Both the position numbers and the translations under genes were made by a program. The notes beneath the pieces are model-generated. The model made no database searches. It was not told where the DNA came from and saw nothing but the letters and a program-made list of their open reading frames with translations. From the NCBI RefSeq assembly GCF_047974105.1, contig NZ_JBHYRS010000002.1, positions 186,001 through 250,000 on the forward strand: DNA of 64,000 nt, written 5' to 3'. The DNA is from Mitsuokella sp047974105 (GTDB lineage: Bacteria; Bacillota; Negativicutes; Selenomonadales; Selenomonadaceae). Below are positions 18,487 through 26,609 of this stretch, piece by piece (positions within the stretch are counted from its first letter, which is position 1; each line of letters starts with the position of its first letter).

Positions 18487-20898
18487 ATGTCACGTCTATC
18501 ACGCTTACAAATCAAGATTTACGGCATCGTTCAGGGCGTCGGCTTCCGGCCGTTTGTCAGCAGACTGGCCGCCGCTCATGAAATTTTGGGCAGCGTCTGC
18601 AACAAGGGGCCTTATGTCGAAGTCTTTGCCGAGGGCACAGAGGAAAATCTGCGGGCCTTTCAGCAGGGACTGCGCACAGAAGCACCGGAACGCGCGGCCA
18701 TCTTGAAAATCGATGCGAAAAAAATTCCTGCTGCGGAGCCATTTTCTTCCTTTGAAATCATCGAAAGTGCCAAGGAACGCGGCGATATCTTTGTCTCGCC
18801 CGACATCGCGACCTGCGATAAATGCCGCAAAGAGCTCTATGACCCGCACGACCGCCGCTATCTGCATCCTTTCATCAACTGTACGGCCTGCGGTCCGCGC
18901 CTGACCATCCTCGAGGCCATGCCGTATGACCGCGAACGCACGAGTATGCGCGAATTCCCGATGTGCGAAAAATGTCATGAGGAATATGTGACGCCGGAGA
19001 GCCGCCGCTACGATGCCCAGCCCGTCTGCTGCAACAGCTGCGGGCCTGAAGTTTATCTTTTGGGACGTGAGGACGTGCGCGGCAAAGAGGCCATCACGGA
19101 GACGCGCCGCACGATTGCGGGAGGCGGCATCGCGGCCATTAAGGGCATCGGCGGCTTCCATCTCTGCTGCGACGCCACGAACGAAGAGGCCGTCAGCCGC
19201 CTGCGCGCGCTCAAACACCGCCCGCAGAAGCCCTTTGCCGTCATGATGCACGATATGGACGCCGTGCGTGCAGCCTGCGAGGTGGAAGACGGCGAAGAAG
19301 AAATGATGACGGGCCACCAGAAGCCCATTCTGCTGCTGCGAAGAAAAGAGGACAGTCCTCTGGCCCCCAGTGTCGCCCCCGATAATCCAAAAGTCGGCGT
19401 CATGCTGCCCTATGCCCCTGTCCAAATGCTGTTATTCGATTTTCCGGGTCAGGACGATGTTGAGATGCCCGCCATGCTTGTCATGACGAGCGGCAATCCC
19501 TCGGGCGCGCCAATCTGCCATAACGACCGCGAGGCCGCAGAAACGCTCCTGCCCATGTGCGACTGCATCCTCTCGCACAACCGCCGGATCCGGCTGCGCG
19601 CCGATGATTCCGTCATGGACTGGTTCGAAGGGAAACCTTACATGATCCGCCGCAGCCGCGGCTTTGCCCCGCTGCCTTTTTTGCTCAGTGCACCCTTAAA
19701 AGGTCAGGTGCTTGGCATCGGCGGCGAACTCAAGAACACGTTCTGCCTCGCGAGCAATCACCTATTTTATCCCTCGCCCTACATCGGCGATATGAGCGAC
19801 CTGCGCACGGTGCTGGCTCTCAAAGATTCTGTCGGGCTCATGGAGTCGCTGCTCGAGAATCAGCCCGAAGTCATCGCCTGCGACCTGCACCCGCGCTACA
19901 ATACAACGACGGTAGCCGCAGAACTTGCCGAAAAAACAAATGTGCCGCTCCTCAAAATCCAGCATCACTACGCGCATATTCTCTCGTGTATGGCCGAAAA
20001 CGACTGGCAGGAGCCCGTCATCGGCGTTTCGTTTGACGGCACGGGCTACGGCACGGAGGGCACAATCTGGGGAGGCGAATTTCTGCTTGCCGGTTACGAG
20101 GGCTTCAAAAGACTCGGCTCCATCATGCCGTTCATGCAGGCGGGCGGCGACAAATCCTCGCGCGAGGGCTGGCGCATCGCCGTCTCCCTGCTCAAAAACG
20201 GCCGCAGCCATGCAGAATGGCAGAAAATTGTGCAGGAACTTGGCCTCTGCAGCGAGCAGGAATTTAAGGCCCAGTCCTTCATGCTCGAAAAAAATGTCAA
20301 CTGCATCGAATCGACGAGTGCCGGCCGCCTGTTTGACGGCGTCAGCGCGCTTTTAGGCCTTCGCCGCCGGTCGACATTTGAGGGCGAAGCCTCGATGGCC
20401 CTGCAGTTTGCCGCGGAAAGCTGGGAAAAAGAGCAGTTTGACGCCGGAAAATCTCCTATTGAAGAACTTTTTGAAGAACTTCATGGTCTCGCGGATTTTG
20501 CAAAGCCCATAAATGCGGAGGAAAGCCCTGCTAAAAAGCTCAAAAAAGCCGCCGACGGCCGCTTCCTGCTGCCGAACGACGCCCTTTTTGCGGAGCTCTA
20601 CCGGCTGCGTCGGCAGGGAGAAGCCCCCAAAATGCTTGCCTATCTCTTTCATGCAGCTCTTGCTGAAGAGATTCTCTCTGGCTGCGAGCGTGCGCGCGCA
20701 ATTTCCGGCTGCCATGCGGCGGCCCTAAGCGGCGGCGTCTTCCAGAATCTCCTCTTGCTGCGCCTTGTCAAAGAGCGTCTGCAGCAGGCGGGCTTTACGG
20801 TCCTGCAGCACAGCCTGATGCCGCCCAATGACGGCGGCATCTGTGTCGGACAGGCAGCCTATGCCATGTATGCGCTGCAGAAGCAGGCCAAATCGTGA
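18487..20898 (+). CDS. hypF: Carbamoyltransferase HypF (hydrogenase maturation)
   Basis: Uses carbamoyl phosphate and ATP to carbamoylate HypE, the first step in making the cyanide ligands of [NiFe]-hydrogenase. The 803 residues show all HypF parts: acylphosphatase domain (GIVQGVGFRPFV, residues 13-24), paired zinc fingers (CDKC near 109, CTAC, CEKC and CNSC), a YrdC-like domain (about 200-380, KRPQKPFAVM-type motif), and a Kae1-like domain with HHYAHILSC and FDGTGYGTEGTIWGGEF. It follows the D-K fusion by 38 bp with GAGG before the ATG. No hydrogenase structural gene lies in the window, so its placement between nitrogenase-like genes is odd. Confidence 0.95.
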   Translation: MSRLSRLQIKIYGIVQGVGFRPFVSRLAAAHEILGSVCNKGPYVEVFAEGTEENLRAFQQGLRTEAPERAAILKIDAKKIPAAEPFSSFEIIESAKERGDIFVSPDIATCDKCRKELYDPHDRRYLHPFINCTACGPRLTILEAMPYDRERTSMREFPMCEKCHEEYVTPESRRYDAQPVCCNSCGPEVYLLGREDVRGKEAITETRRTIAGGGIAAIKGIGGFHLCCDATNEEAVSRLRALKHRPQKPFAVMMHDMDAVRAACEVEDGEEEMMTGHQKPILLLRRKEDSPLAPSVAPDNPKVGVMLPYAPVQMLLFDFPGQDDVEMPAMLVMTSGNPSGAPICHNDREAAETLLPMCDCILSHNRRIRLRADDSVMDWFEGKPYMIRRSRGFAPLPFLLSAPLKGQVLGIGGELKNTFCLASNHLFYPSPYIGDMSDLRTVLALKDSVGLMESLLENQPEVIACDLHPRYNTTTVAAELAEKTNVPLLKIQHHYAHILSCMAENDWQEPVIGVSFDGTGYGTEGTIWGGEFLLAGYEGFKRLGSIMPFMQAGGDKSSREGWRIAVSLLKNGRSHAEWQKIVQELGLCSEQEFKAQSFMLEKNVNCIESTSAGRLFDGVSALLGLRRRSTFEGEASMALQFAAESWEKEQFDAGKSPIEELFEELHGLADFAKPINAEESPAKKLKKAADGRFLLPNDALFAELYRLRRQGEAPKMLAYLFHAALAEEILSGCERARAISGCHAAALSGGVFQNLLLLRLVKERLQQAGFTVLQHSLMPPNDGGICVGQAAYAMYALQKQAKS

Positions 20899-20937
20899 GA
20901 TCAATTTGTTTTATATATTTAGGAAGGAAGTCTTATC

Positions 20938-21168
20938 ATGTGTGTCGGATTGCCAGCTAAAGTCGTGAGTCTCAAAGACGGCATGGCCCTCGTCGATGCC
21001 TCGGGCGCGCGCCGCGAAGTCTCGGCCGAACTCCTAACGGATATCGACCCCGGCGACTACGTCATGGTTCATGCAGGTCTCGCCATCGCCAAAATCACGG
21101 CCGATGATGAAGAAGAAACGAATACTCTGCTGCAGGGTCTTGATGAGCAGGAGGAAATAGACGGATGA
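20938..21168 (+). CDS. hypC: HypC/HybG/HupF-family hydrogenase maturation chaperone
   Basis: Small (76 aa) chaperone that, with HypD, carries the Fe(CN)2CO unit. It starts MCVGLPAKV, with the essential Cys2 and the family's GxPxxV start, followed by a beta-barrel-like segment ending in GDYVMVHAGLAI. The acidic tail (about 58-76) is longer than in some HypC proteins. It overlaps hypD by 4 nt (ATGA), so the two are likely made in equal amounts. Confidence 0.93.
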   Translation: MCVGLPAKVVSLKDGMALVDASGARREVSAELLTDIDPGDYVMVHAGLAIAKITADDEEETNTLLQGLDEQEEIDG

Positions 21169-22238
21169 AAAAAGACGCTGCCCAGCGGGCGCTTGCCATC
21201 ATAAAAAATTATCAGGGCCCGAAAATCCGCATTATGGAAGTCTGCGGCACGCATACGCATGAAATATTCCGGCTCGGCATCCGCAGCCTGCTGCCCCAAA
21301 ATATTGAGCTGATTTCAGGGCCGGGCTGCCCCGTCTGCGTGACGCCGGTTTCCTATATCGATGAGGCGATTTTTCTCGCTTTGGAGAAAAAAGCCGTCAT
21401 CTGCACATTTGGCGACCTCATGCGCGTGCCGGGCACAAAGGGCAATCTCTACGATGCGCGCAGCCAAGGCGGCAAGGTCCAAATCGTCTACACGCCGCTC
21501 GATGCCGTGACATATGCGGCGGAGCATCCCGAGGAAGAAATCGTCTTCCTCGCCGTGGGCTTTGAGACGACCACGCCGATTTCGTGCCTCGCCGTCAAAC
21601 GCGCGGCAAAACTCGGTCTCAAGAATTTTTCCCTGCTCACGGCCAACAAGACCATGCCGGCCGCCTACAAGGCCATGGCGAGCCACACGGACGCCTATCT
21701 CTACCCCGGCCATGTCTGCGCAATTACGGGCACAAAACTTCCGGAAGAGCTCACAAAACAAGGAATTTCCGGCGTCGTCACGGGCTTTACGGCCAGCGAG
21801 CTTTTGACGGCCATCGCGGTCATTATCGAAAAAAGCCGGCAGGGAAAGCCGTTTTTCGTCAACTGCTATCCGCGCGTCGTAAGGCCTGAGGGCAATCCAG
21901 CGGCCTGCGCGCTTATCGAAGAATACTTGGAGCCCTGCGACTCCGAATGGCGCGGCCTCGGCGTGCTCAAAAAGAGCGGCCTGCAGCTGCGCGAAAAATA
22001 CGCGGCCTTCGATGCCCGCAGACATTTCAGGCTGCCAAAAATCGAGGGCCATGCCAATCCGGCCTGCCGCTGCGGCGAGGTGCTGCAGGGGAATATCAAG
22101 CCGATGGACTGCCCGCTCTACGGCAAAATCTGCAAACCGGAGCATCCAATCGGCGCCTGCATGGTCTCGCGCGAAGGGGCCTGCTCCGCTTACTACCGCT
22201 ACGGCACAAAGCAGGCTTTTTCGCTGCCAAAAGACTAG
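21165..22238 (+). CDS. hypD: Hydrogenase maturation protein HypD
   Basis: [4Fe-4S] scaffold on which Fe(CN)2CO is assembled with HypC. The 357 residues carry the signature motifs EVCGTHTHEI (C27), SGPGCPVCVT (C55, C58) and GFETTTP near 133. The C-terminal cluster-binding region has CRCGEVL, MDCPLYGKICKPEHPIGACM and REGACSAYYRY. All expected cysteines are present, so it should be active. It overlaps hypC and is followed 11 bp later by the second NifD-like gene, so it is embedded in the nitrogenase-like transcript. Confidence 0.96.
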   Translation: MKKDAAQRALAIIKNYQGPKIRIMEVCGTHTHEIFRLGIRSLLPQNIELISGPGCPVCVTPVSYIDEAIFLALEKKAVICTFGDLMRVPGTKGNLYDARSQGGKVQIVYTPLDAVTYAAEHPEEEIVFLAVGFETTTPISCLAVKRAAKLGLKNFSLLTANKTMPAAYKAMASHTDAYLYPGHVCAITGTKLPEELTKQGISGVVTGFTASELLTAIAVIIEKSRQGKPFFVNCYPRVVRPEGNPAACALIEEYLEPCDSEWRGLGVLKKSGLQLREKYAAFDARRHFRLPKIEGHANPACRCGEVLQGNIKPMDCPLYGKICKPEHPIGACMVSREGACSAYYRYGTKQAFSLPKD

Positions 22239-22249
22239 GGGGTGTCACC

Positions 22250-23614
22250 ATGCTGAAGCGGCTTTTTCCGCCAACTTCACAAGTTGCTGATGCAACGGAG
22301 CCGTCCGGGCCTGTTTCCGTTCTTCTGCGCGAGGCAGAGTATCCTGCTCCCTTCCCGCACGCCCTCGAGTACTCCGCGCCGTGCCGCGGCACGTGGAACA
22401 TCGTGCATACGGGCATGCGGATTCCCGGGACGCATCAGATTTTCATCTGCGCCTCGGGCTGTCTGCGCGGCGTCGTGCTGACGGCCGCTGAAATGGGGCT
22501 CATGGGAAGGTTTTCTTCCCTTGAACTGCACGAGAACGACTTGACGGGACGCGACAACGAAATGCTGATCATCGAGGGCGTCACGGACATTCTCGCGCGC
22601 CTGCCCTACAGGCCGCGTGCCATCCTGCTGTTTCCGGCCTGCGTCCATCATTTTCTCGGCTGCAATCTGCGCTTTGTCTATCAGACACTTCGCAAGCGTT
22701 TCCCTGACATCGCGTTTGCCGAATGCTTCATGGACCCAATCCGCCAGACGCGCCACTTAAAGCCAGAAGAACGCCTGCGCCGCGCCATCGGCCGCCTGCT
22801 GCCGGAGCTGCCAAAGGAAAAGCAGGTCTCGATTTTCGGCAACAATTTAAAGACCGACAGGGACAGTGACTTCGTGAAACTCCTGCAGGCGGGCGGTTTT
22901 GCTATACGCGATATGTCGGACTGTCAGAGTTACGACGAATTTCAAAAACTCGGCGCCTCAAGGCTCAACCTTTATACGAATCCCTTTTCCGTACCGGCCG
23001 TACAGGATATGAAAAAACGCCTGCAGCAGGATTTTTTCTATCTGCCGCAGACATGGGACTTTACAGAAATCGCAGCGCTCCTAAAAGAACTGGCCGCAAA
23101 GCTCGGCCTGCCCTGCCCTGATTTTTCGCACGAACAGGCAAAAGCCGAAAAAACTTTGCAGGAAGCACGGGCTCTTATCGGCAGCACGCCTCTGGCCCTC
23201 GATTTGTCGTTTACGTTCCGCCCGTTTGGCCTTGCAAAGCTCTTGTGTGAGCACGGCTTTGCCGTCACAAAAATCTACAGCGATGCCGTAAGCCCTGAGG
23301 AAGAAGAAGATTTTTACTGGCTTAAGGAACACCACGGCAATATCGAACTCTGGCCGACAAAGGCCCCTCTTTTGCGCGTGCTCAAAAGGCCGGCCGCGCC
23401 GCAGGACGGAAAACCGGCTCTGCTGGCCCTCGGGCAGAAGGCCGCTTATTTCAACAATACGCCGTATTTTGTCAATCTCGTCGAAAGCGGCGGGCGCTGG
23501 GGCTTTGCCGCCGTGCAGAAACTCGCCCTCGATATGATGGCTGCATACCAGCAACCTAAAGATATCGAAGCAAATGTCAGCCGCAAGGGACTTGGGGGGC
23601 CGTGTATCTTATGA
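22250..23614 (+). CDS. NifD-like protein (nitrogenase component 1 family), second copy
   Basis: A 454-residue protein paralogous to the N-terminal half of the fusion at 15767. Aligned features: ICASGCLRG (C67/C71) against SPACCGRN, the shared LEL.END segment, and LLFPACVHHFLGC (C131, C138) against ICLTCVDALLG. Other cysteines differ, and a typical active-site FeMoco Cys/His pair is not recognisable. An open frame extends upstream into hypD, but ATG at 22250 with GGGGGTG five bases before it is the natural start. Its end overlaps the next gene (ATGA), the arrangement expected for subunits of one complex. The substrate is unknown. Confidence 0.8.
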   Translation: MLKRLFPPTSQVADATEPSGPVSVLLREAEYPAPFPHALEYSAPCRGTWNIVHTGMRIPGTHQIFICASGCLRGVVLTAAEMGLMGRFSSLELHENDLTGRDNEMLIIEGVTDILARLPYRPRAILLFPACVHHFLGCNLRFVYQTLRKRFPDIAFAECFMDPIRQTRHLKPEERLRRAIGRLLPELPKEKQVSIFGNNLKTDRDSDFVKLLQAGGFAIRDMSDCQSYDEFQKLGASRLNLYTNPFSVPAVQDMKKRLQQDFFYLPQTWDFTEIAALLKELAAKLGLPCPDFSHEQAKAEKTLQEARALIGSTPLALDLSFTFRPFGLAKLLCEHGFAVTKIYSDAVSPEEEEDFYWLKEHHGNIELWPTKAPLLRVLKRPAAPQDGKPALLALGQKAAYFNNTPYFVNLVESGGRWGFAAVQKLALDMMAAYQQPKDIEANVSRKGLGGPCIL

Positions 23615-24954
23615 AACATATGAAACAAACTGCCAGCATCATCTCCACGTATTCGGCCGATACCTTCGGCGTCTGCTCGGCACTTTATGAGCTCGGCGGC
23701 ATGGTCGTCATCCACGACCCCTCGGGCTGCAATTCGACGTATACGACGCACGACGAGCCGCGCTGGTTCCATGAGGACAGCCTGATTTTCGTCTCGGCCC
23801 TCACGGAGCAGGACGCGATTCTCGGCAACGACCGGAAACTCGTCGACGATATCGTCACGGCCGCCCGCGAGCTAAAGCCGCGTTTCATCTGCCTGATTCC
23901 CTCGCAGATTGCCCATATGATCGCGACGGACTGCCGTGCCCTCTGCCGCATCATCGAAAAAAAGACCGGTATCCCCTCGTTCACGCTGCCGACGAACAGC
24001 ATGCATTACTACGGGCGCGGCATATTTTTTGCACTTGAAAAGATTGCGGACTTTGTCTGCCAAAAAGCAAAACAGACAGGCTTTGCCGGCCGGCAGCAGG
24101 GCAATCATAAAGAAAAGGTCCTTCCCGATGAAGATAACGGAACGGATGGAGCCAGCAAAAAAAATCCTGCCGCGGCTCCTCCATTTACGGAGGAAGTTCC
24201 TCTTAAAATCAATTTGCTCGGCGCGACGCCGCTTGACTTTGCCATGAACGGCAGTGTTGATTCCATCAAAAAATGGCTCGAACGTCAGGGCCATATGGTA
24301 AAAAGCTGCTGGGCTATGGGCAGTTCTTTTGACGAGATTTTATCGTCCTATGATGCCGACTGCAGTCTCGTCCTGAGTTACGGCGGACTCGGTGCGGCAA
24401 GAAAAATGCAGCAGGAACTCGGCGTTCCGTATAAAGTCGGTCTGCCCATCGGCGGGAAATTCTCCCCTGTCTGCGGCGCCGCTGCTTTGCCTATTTCTGC
24501 ATCACCCTGCTCTCGGGCAGCACAGCCAACTTTCGCGAAAGAACGCAGCAAATCTTTTTCAGCAAATGCCGCTAGGCCGAAGCAGCCTCAGAAAATTTTC
24601 CTGATTGGCGAGACGGTCTTTGCCGAGTCGCTGGCCGCGGCCTTAGCAGAAAAAATCGGCTTTTTGCCCACGGTCATTGTGCCGATGGAAACCGAGGCCG
24701 AAATCTGCACGTATGACACCCTGCAGCTGACCGACGAAGCCGAGCTCGTGCCCGTGCTGAAGACAGCGGACCTCGTCATCGCCGACCCGCTCTATCGGCC
24801 CATCTGCCCGCCCGCTGCTGCTTTCGTGCCTTTGCCGCACACCGCGTTCTCGGGACGCCTGTATCTCAAAGAAATCCCGAATCTCATCGAAGAAAATGTT
24901 TTTTCGGACTTTGCCCAAAAAGTTCTGGCCAAACTGCAGGAAAAAAGCGTATAA
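23611..24954 (+). CDS. NifK-like protein (nitrogenase component 1 family), second copy
   Basis: A 447-residue paralogue of the C-terminal half of the fusion. Shared motifs: HDPSGCNSTYTTHDEPRW (C40) against DAGGCAGNICGFDEPRW, DAILGNDRKLVDDI against DAIMGRDDKLVEKI, and an IATD.RALCR.IE.KTG.P block. Only the first cysteine is shared by both K-like sequences. Two low-complexity inserts (about 155-190 and 290-330) break the fold between subdomains. ATG at 23611 overlaps the stop of the D-like gene. Together the two probably form a heterodimer or heterotetramer that docks the NifH-like protein. No terminator follows at once; a palindromic repeat lies 57 bp downstream. Confidence 0.8.
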   Translation: MKHMKQTASIISTYSADTFGVCSALYELGGMVVIHDPSGCNSTYTTHDEPRWFHEDSLIFVSALTEQDAILGNDRKLVDDIVTAARELKPRFICLIPSQIAHMIATDCRALCRIIEKKTGIPSFTLPTNSMHYYGRGIFFALEKIADFVCQKAKQTGFAGRQQGNHKEKVLPDEDNGTDGASKKNPAAAPPFTEEVPLKINLLGATPLDFAMNGSVDSIKKWLERQGHMVKSCWAMGSSFDEILSSYDADCSLVLSYGGLGAARKMQQELGVPYKVGLPIGGKFSPVCGAAALPISASPCSRAAQPTFAKERSKSFSANAARPKQPQKIFLIGETVFAESLAAALAEKIGFLPTVIVPMETEAEICTYDTLQLTDEAELVPVLKTADLVIADPLYRPICPPAAAFVPLPHTAFSGRLYLKEIPNLIEENVFSDFAQKVLAKLQEKSV

Positions 24955-25010
24955 TGGAGACAAATCGCCGCGAATCATCTGTTTCCTTCAGACATGTGTA
25001 TATGTGCGAA

Positions 25011-25090
25011 CGAGGCGGCCATTGGGGCATAGCCAACGCTCCGCGCAGCAGGCTGAAGCTTCCCTTATGGCTATGCTCCAATGGCCTCAG
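25011..25090 (-). repeat. Dispersed palindromic repeat, short form (copy at the end of the nitrogenase-like operon)
   Basis: Arms CCATTGGGGCATAGCC (25019-25034) and GGCTATGCTCCAATGG (25069-25084) flank the conserved core (AACGCTCCGCGCAGCAGG, then CTGAAGCTTC). Relative to copy 1 it lies in the opposite orientation, with the GCCGCCTCGTT-type flank on the left. Confidence 0.88.
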
Positions 25091-25126
25091 GTCTATCTCT
25101 CATTTTCAAGATAAAAAGGAAATTTT

Positions 25127-25408
25127 ATGCTCTTAACAATCGCTCATGTCTTCGCTTACGCCATCATTCAGACGTTTGGCTTTTCGATTTTCACGCTGGC
25201 CCTGCAGCGTCTCGGCAAAATTCGGCGCCTCTACAGACTCAAGGCCTTTTTCTTTCTGCTGCTCATGAATGCGGCGGGCACGCTGACGTACGGAGAAGCC
25301 GCGTGGCAGCGCGTGACCACGCCCATGGCCGCAGGGATTTTCCTCATCGGCATGGTCTTTTTCTTCGGCAGCCATCTTTATTTAGGATGGAAACATATCC
25401 GCAAATAA
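25127..25408 (+). CDS. Small integral membrane protein of unknown function (93 aa)
   Basis: I do not recognise this protein. Hydrophobic stretches suggest three membrane helices (about 3-24, 38-52 and 67-87) with a basic loop LGKIRRLYRLK between the first two. The start ATG is preceded by AAGGAA. It is on the same strand as the nitrogenase-like operon but separated from it by a repeat element, so it could be the last gene of that transcript or stand alone. It ends at a bidirectional terminator. Confidence 0.6.
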   Translation: MLLTIAHVFAYAIIQTFGFSIFTLALQRLGKIRRLYRLKAFFFLLLMNAAGTLTYGEAAWQRVTTPMAAGIFLIGMVFFFGSHLYLGWKHIRK

Positions 25409-25410
25409 AA

Positions 25411-25437
25411 AACTCCCCGTCATGGGGAGCTTTTTTT
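25411..25437. terminator. Bidirectional terminator between the 93-aa gene and the polyamine cluster
   Basis: CTCCCC-GTCAT-GGGGAG stem with A-run on the left and seven T on the right. It serves convergent transcripts from both sides. Confidence 0.82.
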
Positions 25438-25445
25438 ATGGGAAA

Positions 25446-26609
25446 TTACAGACGCATCTTGAAATCTTCGTAGCCAAAATGGCGGACAGTCTGCCAGCTG
25501 CCGTCTTTTTTGCTCGCGATGATGTCGGGCAGCGGCATGCCGTTGAAGGTGTTGTTCTTGACTATCGTGTAGATGGCCATATCGCCAAAGACAATGCGGC
25601 CGCCGACAGCGAGTTTTTCGTCAAACGAATACGTGCCAATCGTATCGCCGGCCAGACACGTCGGCCCCGCGAAGGTGTACGTATGGGCCTTTTCGTGCGG
25701 CCCGCCGCTGCCGATAACGGGCGGACGGTACGGCATCTCGATGACGTCAGGCATATGGCAGGCCGCCGAAGTATCGAGAATAGCAATGCCGTCGCTTTCC
25801 CTGCTCTTCTGGATGTCGAGCACTGTCGCGACGAGGAAACCGGCATTGAGCGCCACGGCCTCGCCGGGCTCAATGTAAATGGTAAGATTGTAGTTCTCCT
25901 GCATATGGCGGATGCATTTCTTGAGGAGCGCAATATCGTAGCCTTCCCGCGTGATGTGATGGCCGCCGCCAAAATTGAGCCACTTCATCTGCGGAAGGTA
26001 TTTGCCGAATTTCTCTTCGACGGCCTCAAGCGTCACCGCGAGGGCATCGGCGCCCTGTTCGCAGAGTGTATGGAAGTGCAGGCCCTCGAGTCCTGCGAGC
26101 TTGTCTTCCTCAAAATCGCGCAGCCGCACGCCGAGCCTTGAGCCCTCGGCACACGGGTCGTAAATCGCGTGTTCCTGTGTCGAGCGTTCGGGATTGATGC
26201 GCAGACCGCACGAAACACCTTTGGCCACGGCCTCGGGGCCGAATTTTTCCCACTGGGCAAACGAATTGAAGAGGATATGGTCGCAGATTTTCACGAGCTC
26301 AGGAAAATCTTCCTCTTTATACGCCGGCGAGAACACATGATTCTCTTTGCCCATTTCCTCATGACCAAGTTTTGCCTCATAGAGGCCGCTGGCTGTCGTG
26401 CCCGAGAGATACTTCGCGATGAGCGGATAGTAATGGTACATCGAGAAGCATTTCTGCGCAAGCAGCACATGCGCGCCCGTGCTCTCCTCAATCTCGTGCA
26501 GGATAGCGAGGTTGTGCTCTAAGAGGTCTTCCGCGACGACATACGACGGCGTCGGCACTTCGAGGCATTCCGGACGGTAAAGCTCCTGTAACGTTTTCTG
26601 CGCGCCCAT
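25446..26609 (-). CDS. nspC: Carboxynorspermidine/carboxyspermidine decarboxylase
   Basis: PLP-dependent decarboxylase of the alanine-racemase fold that removes the carboxyl group from carboxy(nor)spermidine, giving (nor)spermidine. About 387 residues, with LLAQKCFSM carrying the PLP lysine near residue 42, FHTLCEQ, LNFGGGHHITREGYD (phosphate loop) and PTCLAGDTIGTYSF with the second active-site cysteine. The frame is open further upstream, but ATG at 26609 shares a base with the stop of the dehydrogenase gene (TGATG), showing tight coupling. Last gene of the polyamine operon. Confidence 0.93.
   Translation of the reverse strand: MGAQKTLQELYRPECLEVPTPSYVVAEDLLEHNLAILHEIEESTGAHVLLAQKCFSMYHYYPLIAKYLSGTTASGLYEAKLGHEEMGKENHVFSPAYKEEDFPELVKICDHILFNSFAQWEKFGPEAVAKGVSCGLRINPERSTQEHAIYDPCAEGSRLGVRLRDFEEDKLAGLEGLHFHTLCEQGADALAVTLEAVEEKFGKYLPQMKWLNFGGGHHITREGYDIALLKKCIRHMQENYNLTIYIEPGEAVALNAGFLVATVLDIQKSRESDGIAILDTSAACHMPDVIEMPYRPPVIGSGGPHEKAHTYTFAGPTCLAGDTIGTYSFDEKLAVGGRIVFGDMAIYTIVKNNTFNGMPLPDIIASKKDGSWQTVRHFGYEDFKMRL

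Noticed and set aside
22096..22250. Earlier start of the second NifD-like gene inside hypD
   Set aside because: The frame is open upstream only as a shadow of hypD; the ATG at 22250 has a good ribosome-binding site and gives the expected length.
14894..24954. A genuine nitrogen-fixing nif cluster, or BchLNB/CfbCD
   Set aside because: The D/K proteins lack recognisable FeMo-cofactor ligands and conserved surroundings; no nifB, nifE/N, bch or cfb partners are present in the window.
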